From NCBI GenBank assembly GCA_022508845.1, contig JAFLUL010000002.1, positions 33,453-66,122 of the forward strand: a stretch of DNA of 32,670 bases. The letters are read 5' to 3'. Of the stretch, positions 8,901-16,123 are shown piece by piece (position 1 is the stretch's first letter; the number at the start of each line of letters is the position of its first letter). Source of the DNA: Oscillospiraceae bacterium (GTDB lineage Bacteria; Bacillota; Clostridia; Oscillospirales; Acutalibacteraceae). The position numbers and the translations under genes were made by a program. Under the pieces are notes generated by a model. That model made no database searches. It was given only the letters and a program-made list of their open reading frames with translations, and was not told where the DNA came from.

Positions 8901-10452
8901 GACCGACAAGTTCAGCAAGCCTAAGAGAGAGAGCAGCGATTATCATCATTATGAATTCAGCGGATGGCTTTGCACCTCCCCGAAGGGCAGCTATGAAGTT
9001 GGCGATATGCTGGAGGATGTAACCGAAAACAGAGTATTCCAGGCTCAGTATATTACCGAGCATCATGATCTTCCGCTTGATTCAAGCAAAGACGGACATT
9101 GGCATTATTGCCCCGAGTGCGGTTATAAAGAGGATGTTGCGTCTCACACTCCCGGTTCACTTAAAATTGAAAACAGAGTTCCCTCAACCTGCACAACCCG
9201 CGGCAGCCACGATGAAGTTCTTTACTGCACGGTTTGCAAATATGAGATAAAGAGGGAAAACGTTACCGACGAGCTTGATTTCAATAACCACTCAACCGAT
9301 AAGACCTACTCCGAAATCCTTTATAACGCAAACTGCAAAGAGGCAGGACGCAAGGTTTACTATTGCCTTGCCTGCAAGCATGTTGTTGCCTATGAGGAAA
9401 TTCCCGTTAACGCGGATGCGCATAACTGGGGCGCTTGGGTTGCCAACGGCGACAATATGAGCCATTCAAGAACCTGCGTTCGCTGCGATATGGAGCAGAC
9501 GAAGTATCACAGCCTCAGAGAGATTTTCCGTTCCGGCGCAACCTGCGTAACAAACGGCAGCACCGTAAGCTTTTGCCCGGACTGCACAACGGTTGTAACC
9601 GAGGCTCCCCCTGCAACCGAAAAACACATCGCCGGCGATCCCGTTTGGGAGAATTATAAGGCTCCAACCTGCGTTCAGCGCGGCAGATATGATTTGGTAA
9701 GACATTGCACGATGTGCGGTCTTATTATGGATGAGTATACTCAGCATATAGACGTTCCCGCAACGGGAATCCACAGCTATGAGTTGAAGTTCTACACAGT
9801 TGACGGCGCGATTATCGACTATGACCGATTTGAATGCGGCTTTAAGGTTTCTGCCTACTATGAATGCACCTACTGCGGCCATCCTTATACCGAGGAATTC
9901 ACAGTTGAGCATCAGTATGAATGGGAAATGACCACCCCGCCTACCGATAAGGCGAGCGGAACCGCAACAGGCGTATGCTCCAAGTGCGGAGATACTATCA
10001 CGGCTGAACTTCCCTTTGAGCCAACCGGTGAGAGATTTATTCAGTTTATAGAGCAAAAGGGCGTTTCCTATGTGATCCCCTACGAGCAGGATAAGGAAAC
10101 CGGCGCGTGGACAGCAAATTCCTCCAATCCCACAAAGGTGAGCGGAAGAATAGGGTTCTATACAAACGTTGATCTCAAATTCTTCGTTTATATCAGCAAC
10201 GCCTTTGGTTATAACGATTATGACGTTTATATTGACGGAGTTAAGGCAGTTCAGAATCCGGACGGCTCCTACAGCGTTAAGGCCTCCGCAGAGAATGCGA
10301 GCATATCCGTTGTCGGAACAACTCCTTCGGTTATAGATCCCGGCGATTCAGGAACGGACAACGGCGGAAATAACGCCAAGCTCTCGATCTGGCAGAGAAT
10401 AGTTAACTTCTTCAAGAGCATCGGCGATTTCTTCAGAAATCTGTTCTCATAA
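2965..10452 (+). CDS. Giant secreted InlB-repeat surface protein (2495 aa)
   Basis: A signal peptide-like segment occupies residues 10-45. A very glycine-rich stretch follows (about 132-325, runs of GGGGG). Next come about 13 InlB B-type (Listeria-Bacteroides) repeats from about 332 to 1515, each of the form YTVTF..NGG...GYTFEGW......LYAQW. Four or five ~75-80-residue beta-repeats follow (about 1517-1950; motif VEYG..V.F.I.L.DAYS.S.AP...YTV.NI.D...I.IGDA), then one more InlB-like unit. A region with eight CxxC pairs (about 2032-2348) resembles the H/P-TC-G-Y-C-CG repeats common in Clostridia surface proteins. The protein ends in an amphipathic helix (IVNFFKSIGDFFRNLFS) with no LPXTG. InlB repeats are known from adhesins and envelope proteins, so an adhesin or stalk role is likely but unproven. 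AAAGGAG lies 12 nt before the ATG, slightly far. Confidence 0.85.
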   Translation: MEKKNIMNYSVPKKMLSAFLAFVMVLTAVAVGIIPLDPVTQFKVNAAYTELTAFPTNATALNGYYKLTSNKTISASGTTASGWSVAANATALIYIAEGVTLTVTGGKASGTTGGKAGILMNTGSVLIITGPGNLKVTGGNGANGSNGSKGEDASTADSGKGGAGGAGGGGGGAGIGGNGGDGGSGASETSSSDVNGNSGSSGSNGGAGGTVYVLTYGTNTLTAGSGGSGGSGGSAGGNSSFMITWYGGGGGAGGGGGYGGSAIGGGGAGAGGGGGGAGGRYSQDKGSPGLGGKGSSNGSNGSGGSWKTSGSGGSAGTNGTGSLGYTAPEAAKITVSLNKVGGTGGSNDVKCTIGYPMTTITPPTKVGYTFEGYYTAESGGTKYYNADGSSAHILDYRALDLYAHWTLNKHYIDINSYIYSVSKDTGTDDGGLGNKATANVTVGGTLVGNAVNDYYGQHDYNSSYSISVEPIAGWKLDGVREPLSGYTIGVNTDSSIVVSGNIPDNNLSFRFNLRPKVIKLTLDDQNADSGKTGTATVYYKYQQNSTQDTSNTSYTGTYFTNGDNSNNTVTGVITAITKPEKIGYTFDGYWDAAIGGTQYIDTNGNFIETYGQTAYNTFTEDNTLYAHWTLTSYTITYNTNGGDPITAKTYTTTDNTYRLPTPERKGYNFVRWDASNNTGNWDQPSYKADDPVSGKYGDVTLTAVWEPRTFTVTLDKDGGEGGDSVVHPTFDADMPEISIPSKLGYDFDGYYAEEDGKGTKYYDEFGRSANKWDRTSLTKLYAKWIPDEYTIIYNGNQPEGASGSVADLPGSHTETYGEEVTIANAPTLAGWTFEGWNTTPDGKGDWYYAGDKVADNKLYPGTNSGSVTLYAQWTPKTYTVHFDGNGFTGGLMHDQTFTYDTPGRLSANGYSRRYTVTYHEIYNGVDTLHTTYAIYTFAGWATEEDGAVKYTNGQTDVKNITSEDEITLYAVWEGGTVTLANYPHTGTAIEAWYSDSSLSDSSYAGKPGETYKPGKNVDLYAKWVENEYDIIYAANGAEGTAPDSQTGIKYDEHVTLKDSGTLSKTGYEFAGWNTEENGSGTQYNAGDKVQGLTMDSSITLYAQWTPKTYTVTFHSNDGTGSSAAASATYDAAWPAAPSIARAGLTFEGWYSENGEVKYYNADGTPVNSAYTIDGDTEVYAKWTTVKYSIKYVSGVAGDTNVSDMPETNPAEKEYGVNLTLASAPKRTGYVFAGWATVDGKIIYAAGADFNADPENVTDETVITLTATWEAVKYTVEYDGNVPSGADSSTLSNVPAAQTKTYGAALKLSETTPSLAGYEFLGWEIYVGENRIGTGMLNAGAVLNTDYVNAQGEKVTLKAHWTEVGYKVIYNANGGEPETQEFDVSYGVTYPIPEAVTRTGYEFIGWFTSTGVEIHPGDDVYNPPAGTVLFARWEINKSTVKVDPNGGNWDGETEKTYTDGYDSYIDIPVPTREGYTFTGWVLKGEGDSEPNGKLYDNTYVFGAEKNKTDILTAQWDQIKFDITLILGAGYEVVEQSASSVEYNGSYTVKIKLSEGYTKSGAPSATVNSLPLGAVDNGDGTYTYTVTEIKENKTVKIEDAQKNTYNITVTDDGAKGIAGYAPQNSVSVEHGTGTTTITVTLDDAYSNSDAPVITYNASKASLSGGVKKVVNGKTVYTYTVYNVTDDCEFIIGSATANSYIVTLSGTMVGYTVTEYPASSVEYGKSVSFTIELEDAYSKSGAPECSVKIGENDVESSDIKVSVNGRFITYTVENITDNTQIFIGDAVINEYSVTLVSSDVGYSVTTYPAAVVSHGDSVTVKIMLNEAYSNSPAPAISLDPASAGSALRHKNGNEVTYTVTNIKDDIKITIGDAAKNRYTVTFYPGAGVDMFDMDKNEITEGKQFAVYYGDSFSFTLGNTGSFIPKVFANGVAVEPNANGVYTVNVTRNIIITTEDVKYTVIFVDWDNSILASFIVSAHDNAPTDKFSKPKRESSDYHHYEFSGWLCTSPKGSYEVGDMLEDVTENRVFQAQYITEHHDLPLDSSKDGHWHYCPECGYKEDVASHTPGSLKIENRVPSTCTTRGSHDEVLYCTVCKYEIKRENVTDELDFNNHSTDKTYSEILYNANCKEAGRKVYYCLACKHVVAYEEIPVNADAHNWGAWVANGDNMSHSRTCVRCDMEQTKYHSLREIFRSGATCVTNGSTVSFCPDCTTVVTEAPPATEKHIAGDPVWENYKAPTCVQRGRYDLVRHCTMCGLIMDEYTQHIDVPATGIHSYELKFYTVDGAIIDYDRFECGFKVSAYYECTYCGHPYTEEFTVEHQYEWEMTTPPTDKASGTATGVCSKCGDTITAELPFEPTGERFIQFIEQKGVSYVIPYEQDKETGAWTANSSNPTKVSGRIGFYTNVDLKFFVYISNAFGYNDYDVYIDGVKAVQNPDGSYSVKASAENASISVVGTTPSVIDPGDSGTDNGGNNAKLSIWQRIVNFFKSIGDFFRNLFS

Positions 10453-10463
10453 AAAACTGAAAA

Positions 10464-10490
10464 AGGGACTGCCCTTAATGGGCAGTCCCT
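10464..10490. terminator. Perfect 11-bp hairpin after the giant gene
   Basis: AGGGACTGCCC (10464-10474) pairs with GGGCAGTCCCT (10480-10490) across a 5-nt loop. On the plus strand no T run follows. On the minus strand it is followed by TTTTTCAG, so as an intrinsic terminator it faces antisense to the flanking genes. On the plus strand it may act as a 3'-end stabiliser. Confidence 0.6.
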
Positions 10491-10505
10491 AAGTATAAGT
10501 AAGAT

Positions 10506-10994
10506 ATGACAGAAAAAGAATATAATAAAATGTATGATAAGCTCAACAGGCTTTTTGACGGAGTTACGCCGCTTAAAAAGGACTGCGGCGCGCTTTGCAG
10601 CGGAGCGTGCTGCAAGGGCGACGATAAAACGGGGATGCTCCTTTTTCCGTTTGAAAAAACACAGCTGAGAGAAATTTCAGAGAACGGCCGAAGATTTGTT
10701 GTTTGCTCCGGAGAATGCAACAGGAGCATTCGCCCTCTTTCCTGCAGGATCTTCCCTTTTTTCCCTACTCTGAATGAAAAGGGGAAAATCGAAATTGCCG
10801 CGGATAAGAGGGGATATGATATCTGCCCCCTTGTAAGGCACAGCGAGGAAATAATTTTTGACCGCCGATTTTTAAGAAACGTTAAGAAGGCGGGGAAAAT
10901 CCTTTCAAAGGACGCTCAGTGCAGAGCCTTTCTGCAGGAAATAAGCGAACAGATAAACGAGCTTAACGAATTTATAAATAAAATCAACATTTAG
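10506..10994 (+). CDS. YkgJ-like cysteine-cluster protein
   Basis: This 162-residue cytoplasmic protein has a cysteine pattern like the YkgJ/CxxCxxCC family: C-x3-C-x3-CC near residues 27-36 (DCGALCSGACCKGDD), then a second cluster (VVCSGEC..SIRPLSCRIFPF) around 66-85 and a further Cys in DICPL. The family is thought to bind a metal or Fe-S cluster and its role is poorly known. No clear ribosome site precedes the ATG at 10506. The gene begins 16 nt after the hairpin following the giant gene, so it may be read from upstream transcripts. A second possible start is the Met at residue 9. Confidence 0.75.
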   Translation: MTEKEYNKMYDKLNRLFDGVTPLKKDCGALCSGACCKGDDKTGMLLFPFEKTQLREISENGRRFVVCSGECNRSIRPLSCRIFPFFPTLNEKGKIEIAADKRGYDICPLVRHSEEIIFDRRFLRNVKKAGKILSKDAQCRAFLQEISEQINELNEFINKINI

Positions 10995-11001
10995 TAAAAA
11001 A

Positions 11002-11037
11002 AGCCGCGTTAAGATTTTCTTAACGCGGGCTGTTTTT
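11002..11037. terminator. Bidirectional intrinsic terminator between convergent genes
   Basis: A stem built around CGTTAAG/CTTAACG with GCC/GGC flanks is bordered by A7 on the left and GTTTTTT on the right. It can end the plus-strand cysteine-cluster gene and the minus-strand lipoprotein gene. Confidence 0.8.
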
Positions 11038-11043
11038 TAGGCT

Positions 11044-11940
11044 TTACCAATTTATATCCCAAACTTCAATCTGTTCGCCGGTAAAATCGGCGGAGCCTGT
11101 TATTCCCATGGCAACTGCCTTTGCATAGGCTGAGAGCGGAATAGAGTAGGTTACGCTCTGAACATATCCGTCAGAGCGAATAAGTGCGTCAATTATTGAG
11201 CCGGAATATTTGATATTAACTTCCTGAACGCTTATAACCGAAAATTCGCCTGCAATGTCGAGATAGCCTATTGAGGAAGCGTTGAATTTCGGTATGTCTG
11301 AGAGCGAATTTACCTCTTCGGGAACAAGCGTCAAAACAACGTGCGCAAGTCCGTTTTCGTCCGATATGGACGCACTTTCAACACCGTTGGGGGTGAGAGA
11401 AAAAGCTGAGGTTTTAGGGAGAAGAAGTTGAATTTTTTCTCCCTCGCTTGCTAATGCAATTCCGTCCGCGAAGAAATAATCCTCCTCTGAGGGCTTTATA
11501 ACGAGATCCTTAACAAAGTTTACCGCCTGAGTTACGAGATTTCCGCCGGGGTTTACGTTTGTTATGGTTGAGGAAAAGCTCTCCTTATGGTGAACGGTTA
11601 TATTGCCGGTATATCCCTTTGTTTTGTTTACAGCGGCGGAGAGGAAATTAACTATATCCGCCTTTGAATATGAGGAATAGTCAGTTTTCTGCACCTCGGC
11701 GGGAGCTGAGGCGGTTTCAGACGGCTCAGTTTCGGAAGAAATGGGCTGAGATTCGGTCCGGGAGTCGGATTCGCTCTGTGAAACACTTTCGCTTTCGCTC
11801 GGTTCCTCAATTTCGGATATGCTGCCGCTTTCGGATGTGCTGTTTCCGGAGGTATCATCGCCGGAATTATCTTTGCAGGCGGCAAAGGTCAGCATTGAAA
11901 ATATCAGCAGCACCGACAAAATGATTTTTATGCTTTTCAT
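11044..11940 (-). CDS. Serine-rich lipoprotein of unknown function
   Basis: This 298-residue exported lipoprotein starts with MKSIKIILSVLLIFSMLTF and has lipobox LTFAAC with the lipidated cysteine at 22. Residues about 25-85 form a low-complexity Ser/Glu/Thr linker that would hold the domain away from the membrane. The folded part (about 90-298) is rich in beta strands and shows no catalytic motif I recognise. Its pattern of paired strands followed by VTYSIPLS and WDINW at the end is loosely like lipoproteins that carry LolA/LppX-type folds, but this is a guess. It lies 20 nt downstream of the Mbeg1-like hydrolase gene on the same strand, so the two are probably one transcript. No good ribosome site is visible before its ATG. 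Confidence 0.75.
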   Translation of the reverse strand: MKSIKIILSVLLIFSMLTFAACKDNSGDDTSGNSTSESGSISEIEEPSESESVSQSESDSRTESQPISSETEPSETASAPAEVQKTDYSSYSKADIVNFLSAAVNKTKGYTGNITVHHKESFSSTITNVNPGGNLVTQAVNFVKDLVIKPSEEDYFFADGIALASEGEKIQLLLPKTSAFSLTPNGVESASISDENGLAHVVLTLVPEEVNSLSDIPKFNASSIGYLDIAGEFSVISVQEVNIKYSGSIIDALIRSDGYVQSVTYSIPLSAYAKAVAMGITGSADFTGEQIEVWDINW

Positions 11941-11960
11941 AGAATTTGCTTTGGTTTGGC

Positions 11961-13112
11961 TTATGACTGAACGGTTGCGGGGGCTGATTTCTTTTCGGCT
12001 GAAACCTGAGCGCGTGTTTCCTTAATGGAGGAGCCTATTGCTTTCCCTGTGCCCTTAAAGCTGTTTTTAAAATCGTTTCGCATATCCGCGTCCGTATCGC
12101 GCCACGCTTTAACGGCTCCCTTTAAGCTCGGGCTGATGTTTTTAACGAAATCAACAAGATAAAGCTCGCCGAGGCCTTTAACCACATTGTCGGCAACCTT
12201 TTCTATTGTGCCGTAGTATTCCTCGGGGACAAGCTCAATGAGCTTTTTCATAAACGCGTCGTTTATTTTCCCCATAAAACTAAGCTCGGGGAGGTAAATA
12301 AGGCTGTCATCCTGAGTGAGCCAGGTGTGGAGGTCGTGCTGGATGGGGCCGATAAGACCGTTGCTCTTTATAACGGAATAGTCTTCGTCGTGAGCGAGCA
12401 TAACGCCAACGAAGGCGCTCTGCGGGATGAGATGATGATAAACCTTTTTTATTTCGGCATATTCGTTTGTGCCGTAAAGATGGTAATTATAAAATCCGGG
12501 ACCTTCAAGATTATAAAGTCCCTTTATTCTGCTTCTTACGTTCTTTTCGCAGTTAAGGGCTGCCCAGAGAGCTAAGTTTCCGCCCTTTGAATGGCCGCAG
12601 ATGATTATATCGCCATCATATTTTTCGGCGGCGCGGTTTAAGTAGTCCGCGGCAAGATTATGGGAGGGAATGCCCTTTTTTGCAAGGATATCCAAATCCT
12701 CCTTCCATCCGATTATTGAATCGTCGGTGCCTCTGTAAACTATAACCGTTGTTCCGTTGTCAAGCAGCAGAGTCATTGCTGCAAACTGAACTGCCGGAGA
12801 GGTCAAAAAGGTTTCGGATACGTCCGCAACGGTTATTTCTCCGAACCGTCCGCTTCTTGCCATTTCAACAGCCTCAATGCTAACGTGCTTTGAAAGAATC
12901 AGGCCTACTGCCTTGTGTTTTGAGCCGCGCAGCTCGAAGGTTTTCATATAGAGATCTTTGAGCGAGGTCATTTTGCCGTTTAAGTTTCTGTATACCGATT
13001 CAACCGGCAGATAAAACGAATGGCAAAGGCATACGCTGTCAATATCGTTAAAGGGCATTTGGGAAAAGTTGAAGTTTCCGTATTTTCTTATGTAGTCATA
13101 AGTGTTTGCCAT
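11961..13112 (-). CDS. Mbeg1-like (DUF2974) alpha/beta hydrolase
   Basis: This 383-residue cytoplasmic protein has the lipase-class signature GHSKGG at residues 173-178 (nucleophile Ser175), preceded by the oxyanion-side motif YRGTDD at 126-131, as in the Mbeg1-like/DUF2974 branch of alpha/beta hydrolases. The opening (NTYDYIRKYGNFNF, then F-N-D-I-D) is also typical of that family. The C-terminal tail of about 60 residues is charged and low-complexity. Likely an esterase or lipase-like enzyme; the substrate is unknown. AAGGAGAG precedes the ATG at 13112. The Ser-rich lipoprotein follows 20 nt downstream. Confidence 0.85.
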   Translation of the reverse strand: MANTYDYIRKYGNFNFSQMPFNDIDSVCLCHSFYLPVESVYRNLNGKMTSLKDLYMKTFELRGSKHKAVGLILSKHVSIEAVEMARSGRFGEITVADVSETFLTSPAVQFAAMTLLLDNGTTVIVYRGTDDSIIGWKEDLDILAKKGIPSHNLAADYLNRAAEKYDGDIIICGHSKGGNLALWAALNCEKNVRSRIKGLYNLEGPGFYNYHLYGTNEYAEIKKVYHHLIPQSAFVGVMLAHDEDYSVIKSNGLIGPIQHDLHTWLTQDDSLIYLPELSFMGKINDAFMKKLIELVPEEYYGTIEKVADNVVKGLGELYLVDFVKNISPSLKGAVKAWRDTDADMRNDFKNSFKGTGKAIGSSIKETRAQVSAEKKSAPATVQS

Positions 13113-13151
13113 ATATATCTCTCTCCTTGAGTTTTGCTGAATACTATTTTA

Positions 13152-14525
13152 TCACAACGCTTTGGCGTTTTCAAGATTTATTAACACGGTATTAACGGAA
13201 AATGAATTTATTTTTACGGTTTCTCCAATGTTAAAGCCATAGCGTGTTAAATCATTTTCGGCATCGGTAACATAAATTTCTCCTCCGAAGCGAAGGCGAA
13301 GCTCTTTTTCTTTATCCGATGGGTTCAAAATAATAAAAATAAGCTTATCTTCCGTTTTGAAGGCGGCGGTCATAATATCACCGTCGTCGGTTTTTGCCGC
13401 AATTCTGACAGCCCCTCTCGGGATAAATTTTGAAAAGTTTCCGAAGGCGTAATATCTCTTTGTCATTTCAAAGCTCTGTGTTTTTGGGTCTATATACAAA
13501 AGTCCGTCGCAGTAGTCATAAGGAGAGCAGGCGATCCACCCCTGAAAAGAGGAAGCGCAAAGTATTGTTAAATCTTCAAGCATAACTCTCGCCTGAACGA
13601 GAGCGGAGTCCATGTAAGCATTTTTGCCGCCCTGCATATGGCACCATTCGCTGACCTTAATAGGAACGCCGGGGTAATTTTTATCCATCCATTTTCTGAA
13701 ACGCCTCAGATATGCCGGTCTGTTTCCGAAAAACGGGAGGCTGTCATTTAAGAAATAGGAGTGAACGTCCACCGAATCGACCATCCCGCGTATTTCGCTG
13801 TTGCCGAGCAGGGCTCTTGTGTAGCTCTTATTAAACCAGCGGATATCTCCGTTTTCGAGCCCCGAGAGCTTAACGTTTTTGAGCGCAGGGCGTTTTTTTA
13901 TTTCCCGGGCAAATTCTTTCATAACATATCTGCACCTTATCGGAGAATAATGGCAGCCCTCCTGCCCGCCGTTCCATACCCAGAGCGGCTCGTTTACGGG
14001 GGAAATATATTTAACGGGAAGCCCCTCTTTAATAAAATGCTCGGCAACGTCGGCGCAGTACTTCGCAAAGGCGGGAATATTCGATTTTTTTATGTTTGTT
14101 TTGCCGGTGCGGGATTTGTCGGTGTGGCCGAGGCCGTTTATTGTAAACTCCTCGAGGGGAGAATTAACAAAAAAAACCAGCTCCTGAGCGCCTTCTCTGA
14201 CTGCCGCTTTCATCATATAAACGCTCTCTTCGTCCTTTGAAAAATCAAGGCCGTTGGGAGTGTAAAAGCTCTGTGCGCGGCGCAAAGGGTCGCTGAAAGT
14301 TCCTCTGCCGCTTTCTGCCGAGCCGGAGCCGAGGTTATATCTGAATGTATCAATGCCGATGCCTGAGGTTTTATTAAAGAGCAGCCCGGCTATTTTATCC
14401 CGAACAGGAGTATTGTTTGGGCAAACGCTGCTCCATCCTCCAACGCTCTGAGCCCACCATGCCCCGCTTATTCCGAATCCGGACATTGTTTGAAAGGTTT
14501 TGCTTGTATCAATAAAAAGGCGCAT
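13152..14525 (-). CDS. GH30-type glycoside hydrolase, possibly subfamily 5 (beta-1,6-galactanase-like)
   Basis: This 457-residue protein has no signal peptide, so it is likely cytoplasmic. It has the (beta/alpha)8-plus-beta-sandwich layout of GH30: opening GFGISGAWWAQ, acid/base Glu179 in SPVNEPLW, nucleophile Glu293 in KVSEW, and a C-terminal beta domain (about 380-455) made of strands at both ends of the chain. The GAWWAQ and VNEPLWVWNGGQEGC stretches resemble GH30 subfamily 5 endo-beta-1,6-galactanases. The exact substrate is inference, and related beta-glycans or host glycans are possible. It is divergently transcribed from a GPH-type sugar symporter with which it shares the control region, which suggests uptake followed by intracellular cleavage of an oligosaccharide. 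AAGGAGGGG precedes the ATG. Confidence 0.8.
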   Translation of the reverse strand: MRLFIDTSKTFQTMSGFGISGAWWAQSVGGWSSVCPNNTPVRDKIAGLLFNKTSGIGIDTFRYNLGSGSAESGRGTFSDPLRRAQSFYTPNGLDFSKDEESVYMMKAAVREGAQELVFFVNSPLEEFTINGLGHTDKSRTGKTNIKKSNIPAFAKYCADVAEHFIKEGLPVKYISPVNEPLWVWNGGQEGCHYSPIRCRYVMKEFAREIKKRPALKNVKLSGLENGDIRWFNKSYTRALLGNSEIRGMVDSVDVHSYFLNDSLPFFGNRPAYLRRFRKWMDKNYPGVPIKVSEWCHMQGGKNAYMDSALVQARVMLEDLTILCASSFQGWIACSPYDYCDGLLYIDPKTQSFEMTKRYYAFGNFSKFIPRGAVRIAAKTDDGDIMTAAFKTEDKLIFIILNPSDKEKELRLRFGGEIYVTDAENDLTRYGFNIGETVKINSFSVNTVLINLENAKAL

Positions 14526-14545
14526 ATTTTCCCCTCCTTAATGCC

Positions 14546-14574
14546 AGTATATTACTTTTATTTCCTGTTGTCAA
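14546..14574 (-). promoter_or_regulatory. SigA-type promoter of the GH30 gene
   Basis: On the minus strand, TTGACA (14574-14569), 17 nt, TATACT (14551-14546). The -35 is half of an inverted repeat with the -35 of the divergent symporter promoter. Confidence 0.75.
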
Positions 14575-14585
14575 ATCCGGTTTAT

Positions 14586-14614
14586 TTGACATTAACCCTA
14601 AACTGTGATATTCT
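14586..14614 (+). promoter_or_regulatory. SigA-type promoter of the symporter gene
   Basis: TTGACA (14586-14591), 17 nt, TATTCT (14609-14614). It starts about 16 nt upstream of the symporter ribosome site. TGTCAAAT (14569-14576) and ATTTGACA (14584-14591) form a perfect 8-bp inverted repeat with a 7-nt centre across both -35 boxes. Confidence 0.65.
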
Positions 14615-14635
14615 TTAATTGAGGTGACGGAAAAT

Positions 14636-16114
14636 ATGAAAAATCCGCTTGGTTTTTTGTTTTCAAGGGAAGAAACCGACGAACATCTTCCGAACAGAGA
14701 AATTTTATCCTATGCCGCCGGATTGACGGGGCAGAACATTTCCTACAGCTTTATTTCAAGCCGCCTTACATATTTTTATGAAAATCACGCTGTAAGCCAG
14801 CAAAGCGCCAGCAAGGTTGGAAAGCTGATGACATATACCTACCTCTGGGATGCGGTGAACGACGTTATCGTTGGCGCATATGTTGATAAAAGGCCGCATA
14901 AGCCCTATCAGAAGATGAGGCCGTATCTGCTCTACTTTCCTGCCGTTATAGGCATTTTATGTGCTTTAATGTTTATAAAGGCCGGCTCCGGCGATATTTT
15001 TAAGCTCATTTATCTCGGAGTTCTCTATTTTATTTGGGATCTTTTGTATTCCTTCCAGGATGTGGGACTTTGGGGGCTTTTGGCGCTTTCATCGCCCCAT
15101 TCGCACGAACGCTCAAGGGTTGCGCAGTGGGTTACCATCGGCGCGGCGGCGGGCGGCACCATAGCCGGAGCATTTCCGTTTTTATGGGATGTATTAAAGG
15201 GAAGTGCCGGAATGAAAGAGAGCACTATATTTACGGTGTTTGCCTTTATCTTCGGCCTTGGCGGCGAAATGCTTTCTCTCAGGGCGGCAAAATTCAGAGA
15301 GAGAGTTGATTCCCCCGTTCAAAAGGACGAAAAAATATGGGAGTCCCTGTCCATTGTGCGCCATAATCCAACGCTCATATTTATCTCGCTTGCAAGATTT
15401 TCGCAGGGACTCAGCCCGAAAATAAATCAGACCTATTTCTTTCAGTCGGAATACCGCAATTCAAGCTCCGCTCTCTTAAAAGGAGGAACGGCGGAGGTGC
15501 TTTACGGCATTGTTTCGGGTTTTCCCGGGGCTATTGCGCTTCCGTTTGCAAATAAGATAATAGACCGCGTCGGCGGGATGAAGAGGCTGCTCCTGATTTC
15601 CCAGATAGCCGCTATTGTTACGCGCCTTATAGCTTTCGGCGTTGGAAGCATACCCGCTCTTAAATACAGCACCCCGGTTGGATTTGTTGTTATGTGTTTG
15701 CTTGTTGCAGTTCATAATATCCCCGGCGGACTTATGGATATAGCCCACCGCTCTCTTACCTCCGATTCAATAGACGAGGTTGAGCTGAAAACCGGTATAA
15801 GGAGCGAGGGAGTTTCGTTTTCGATGCAGAATTTTACAACAAAGCTAACTTCGGGCGTAAGCACCCGAATTCAGAACTTTTTCCTCTATAATGTTTTGGG
15901 CTATATTGCCTATGACGATGAAAACTACATAGCTATGCAGGGTGAAAAGTTTTATAAATGGCAGTATCCGCTGTTTATGCTCGGCCCGATTGTAGGAGCT
16001 GTGCTGTATATTGTTTTCATCAGCTTTGTTAAAGACAATAAGCAACACCGAGCGGAGGTTGAGAGGCTTCTCAAAGAGAGAAGAGCTGCCGTTGCCGAAA
16101 CAGCCGAAAACTGA
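14636..16114 (+). CDS. GPH/MelB-family sugar-cation symporter (MFS)
   Basis: This ~492-residue membrane protein has about 12 hydrophobic segments and reads as a glycoside-pentoside-hexuronide:cation symporter. It has the early YTYLWDAVNDVIVGAYVDKR motif (MelB helix II: W-D-x2-N-D-P-x2-G), a cytoplasmic RP-x2-PY, and a central loop. In the helix II motif the usual Asn-Asp-Pro is Asn-Asp-Val. A GTG at 14624 also opens the frame, but GAGGTG at 14621-14626 is a ribosome site 9 nt before the ATG at 14636, so I use that. It imports a sugar or small glycoside with Na+ or H+. Divergence from the GH30 gene ties the two functionally. The ribosomal GTPase gene follows after 9 nt and may share its transcript. 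Confidence 0.85.
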   Translation: MKNPLGFLFSREETDEHLPNREILSYAAGLTGQNISYSFISSRLTYFYENHAVSQQSASKVGKLMTYTYLWDAVNDVIVGAYVDKRPHKPYQKMRPYLLYFPAVIGILCALMFIKAGSGDIFKLIYLGVLYFIWDLLYSFQDVGLWGLLALSSPHSHERSRVAQWVTIGAAAGGTIAGAFPFLWDVLKGSAGMKESTIFTVFAFIFGLGGEMLSLRAAKFRERVDSPVQKDEKIWESLSIVRHNPTLIFISLARFSQGLSPKINQTYFFQSEYRNSSSALLKGGTAEVLYGIVSGFPGAIALPFANKIIDRVGGMKRLLLISQIAAIVTRLIAFGVGSIPALKYSTPVGFVVMCLLVAVHNIPGGLMDIAHRSLTSDSIDEVELKTGIRSEGVSFSMQNFTTKLTSGVSTRIQNFFLYNVLGYIAYDDENYIAMQGEKFYKWQYPLFMLGPIVGAVLYIVFISFVKDNKQHRAEVERLLKERRAAVAETAEN

Positions 16115-16123
16115 CCTGTTATT

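Noticed and set aside
9466-10056. 196-codon antisense frame inside the giant protein gene
   Set aside because: It overlaps the well-supported CxxC region on the other strand and shows no domain or signal.
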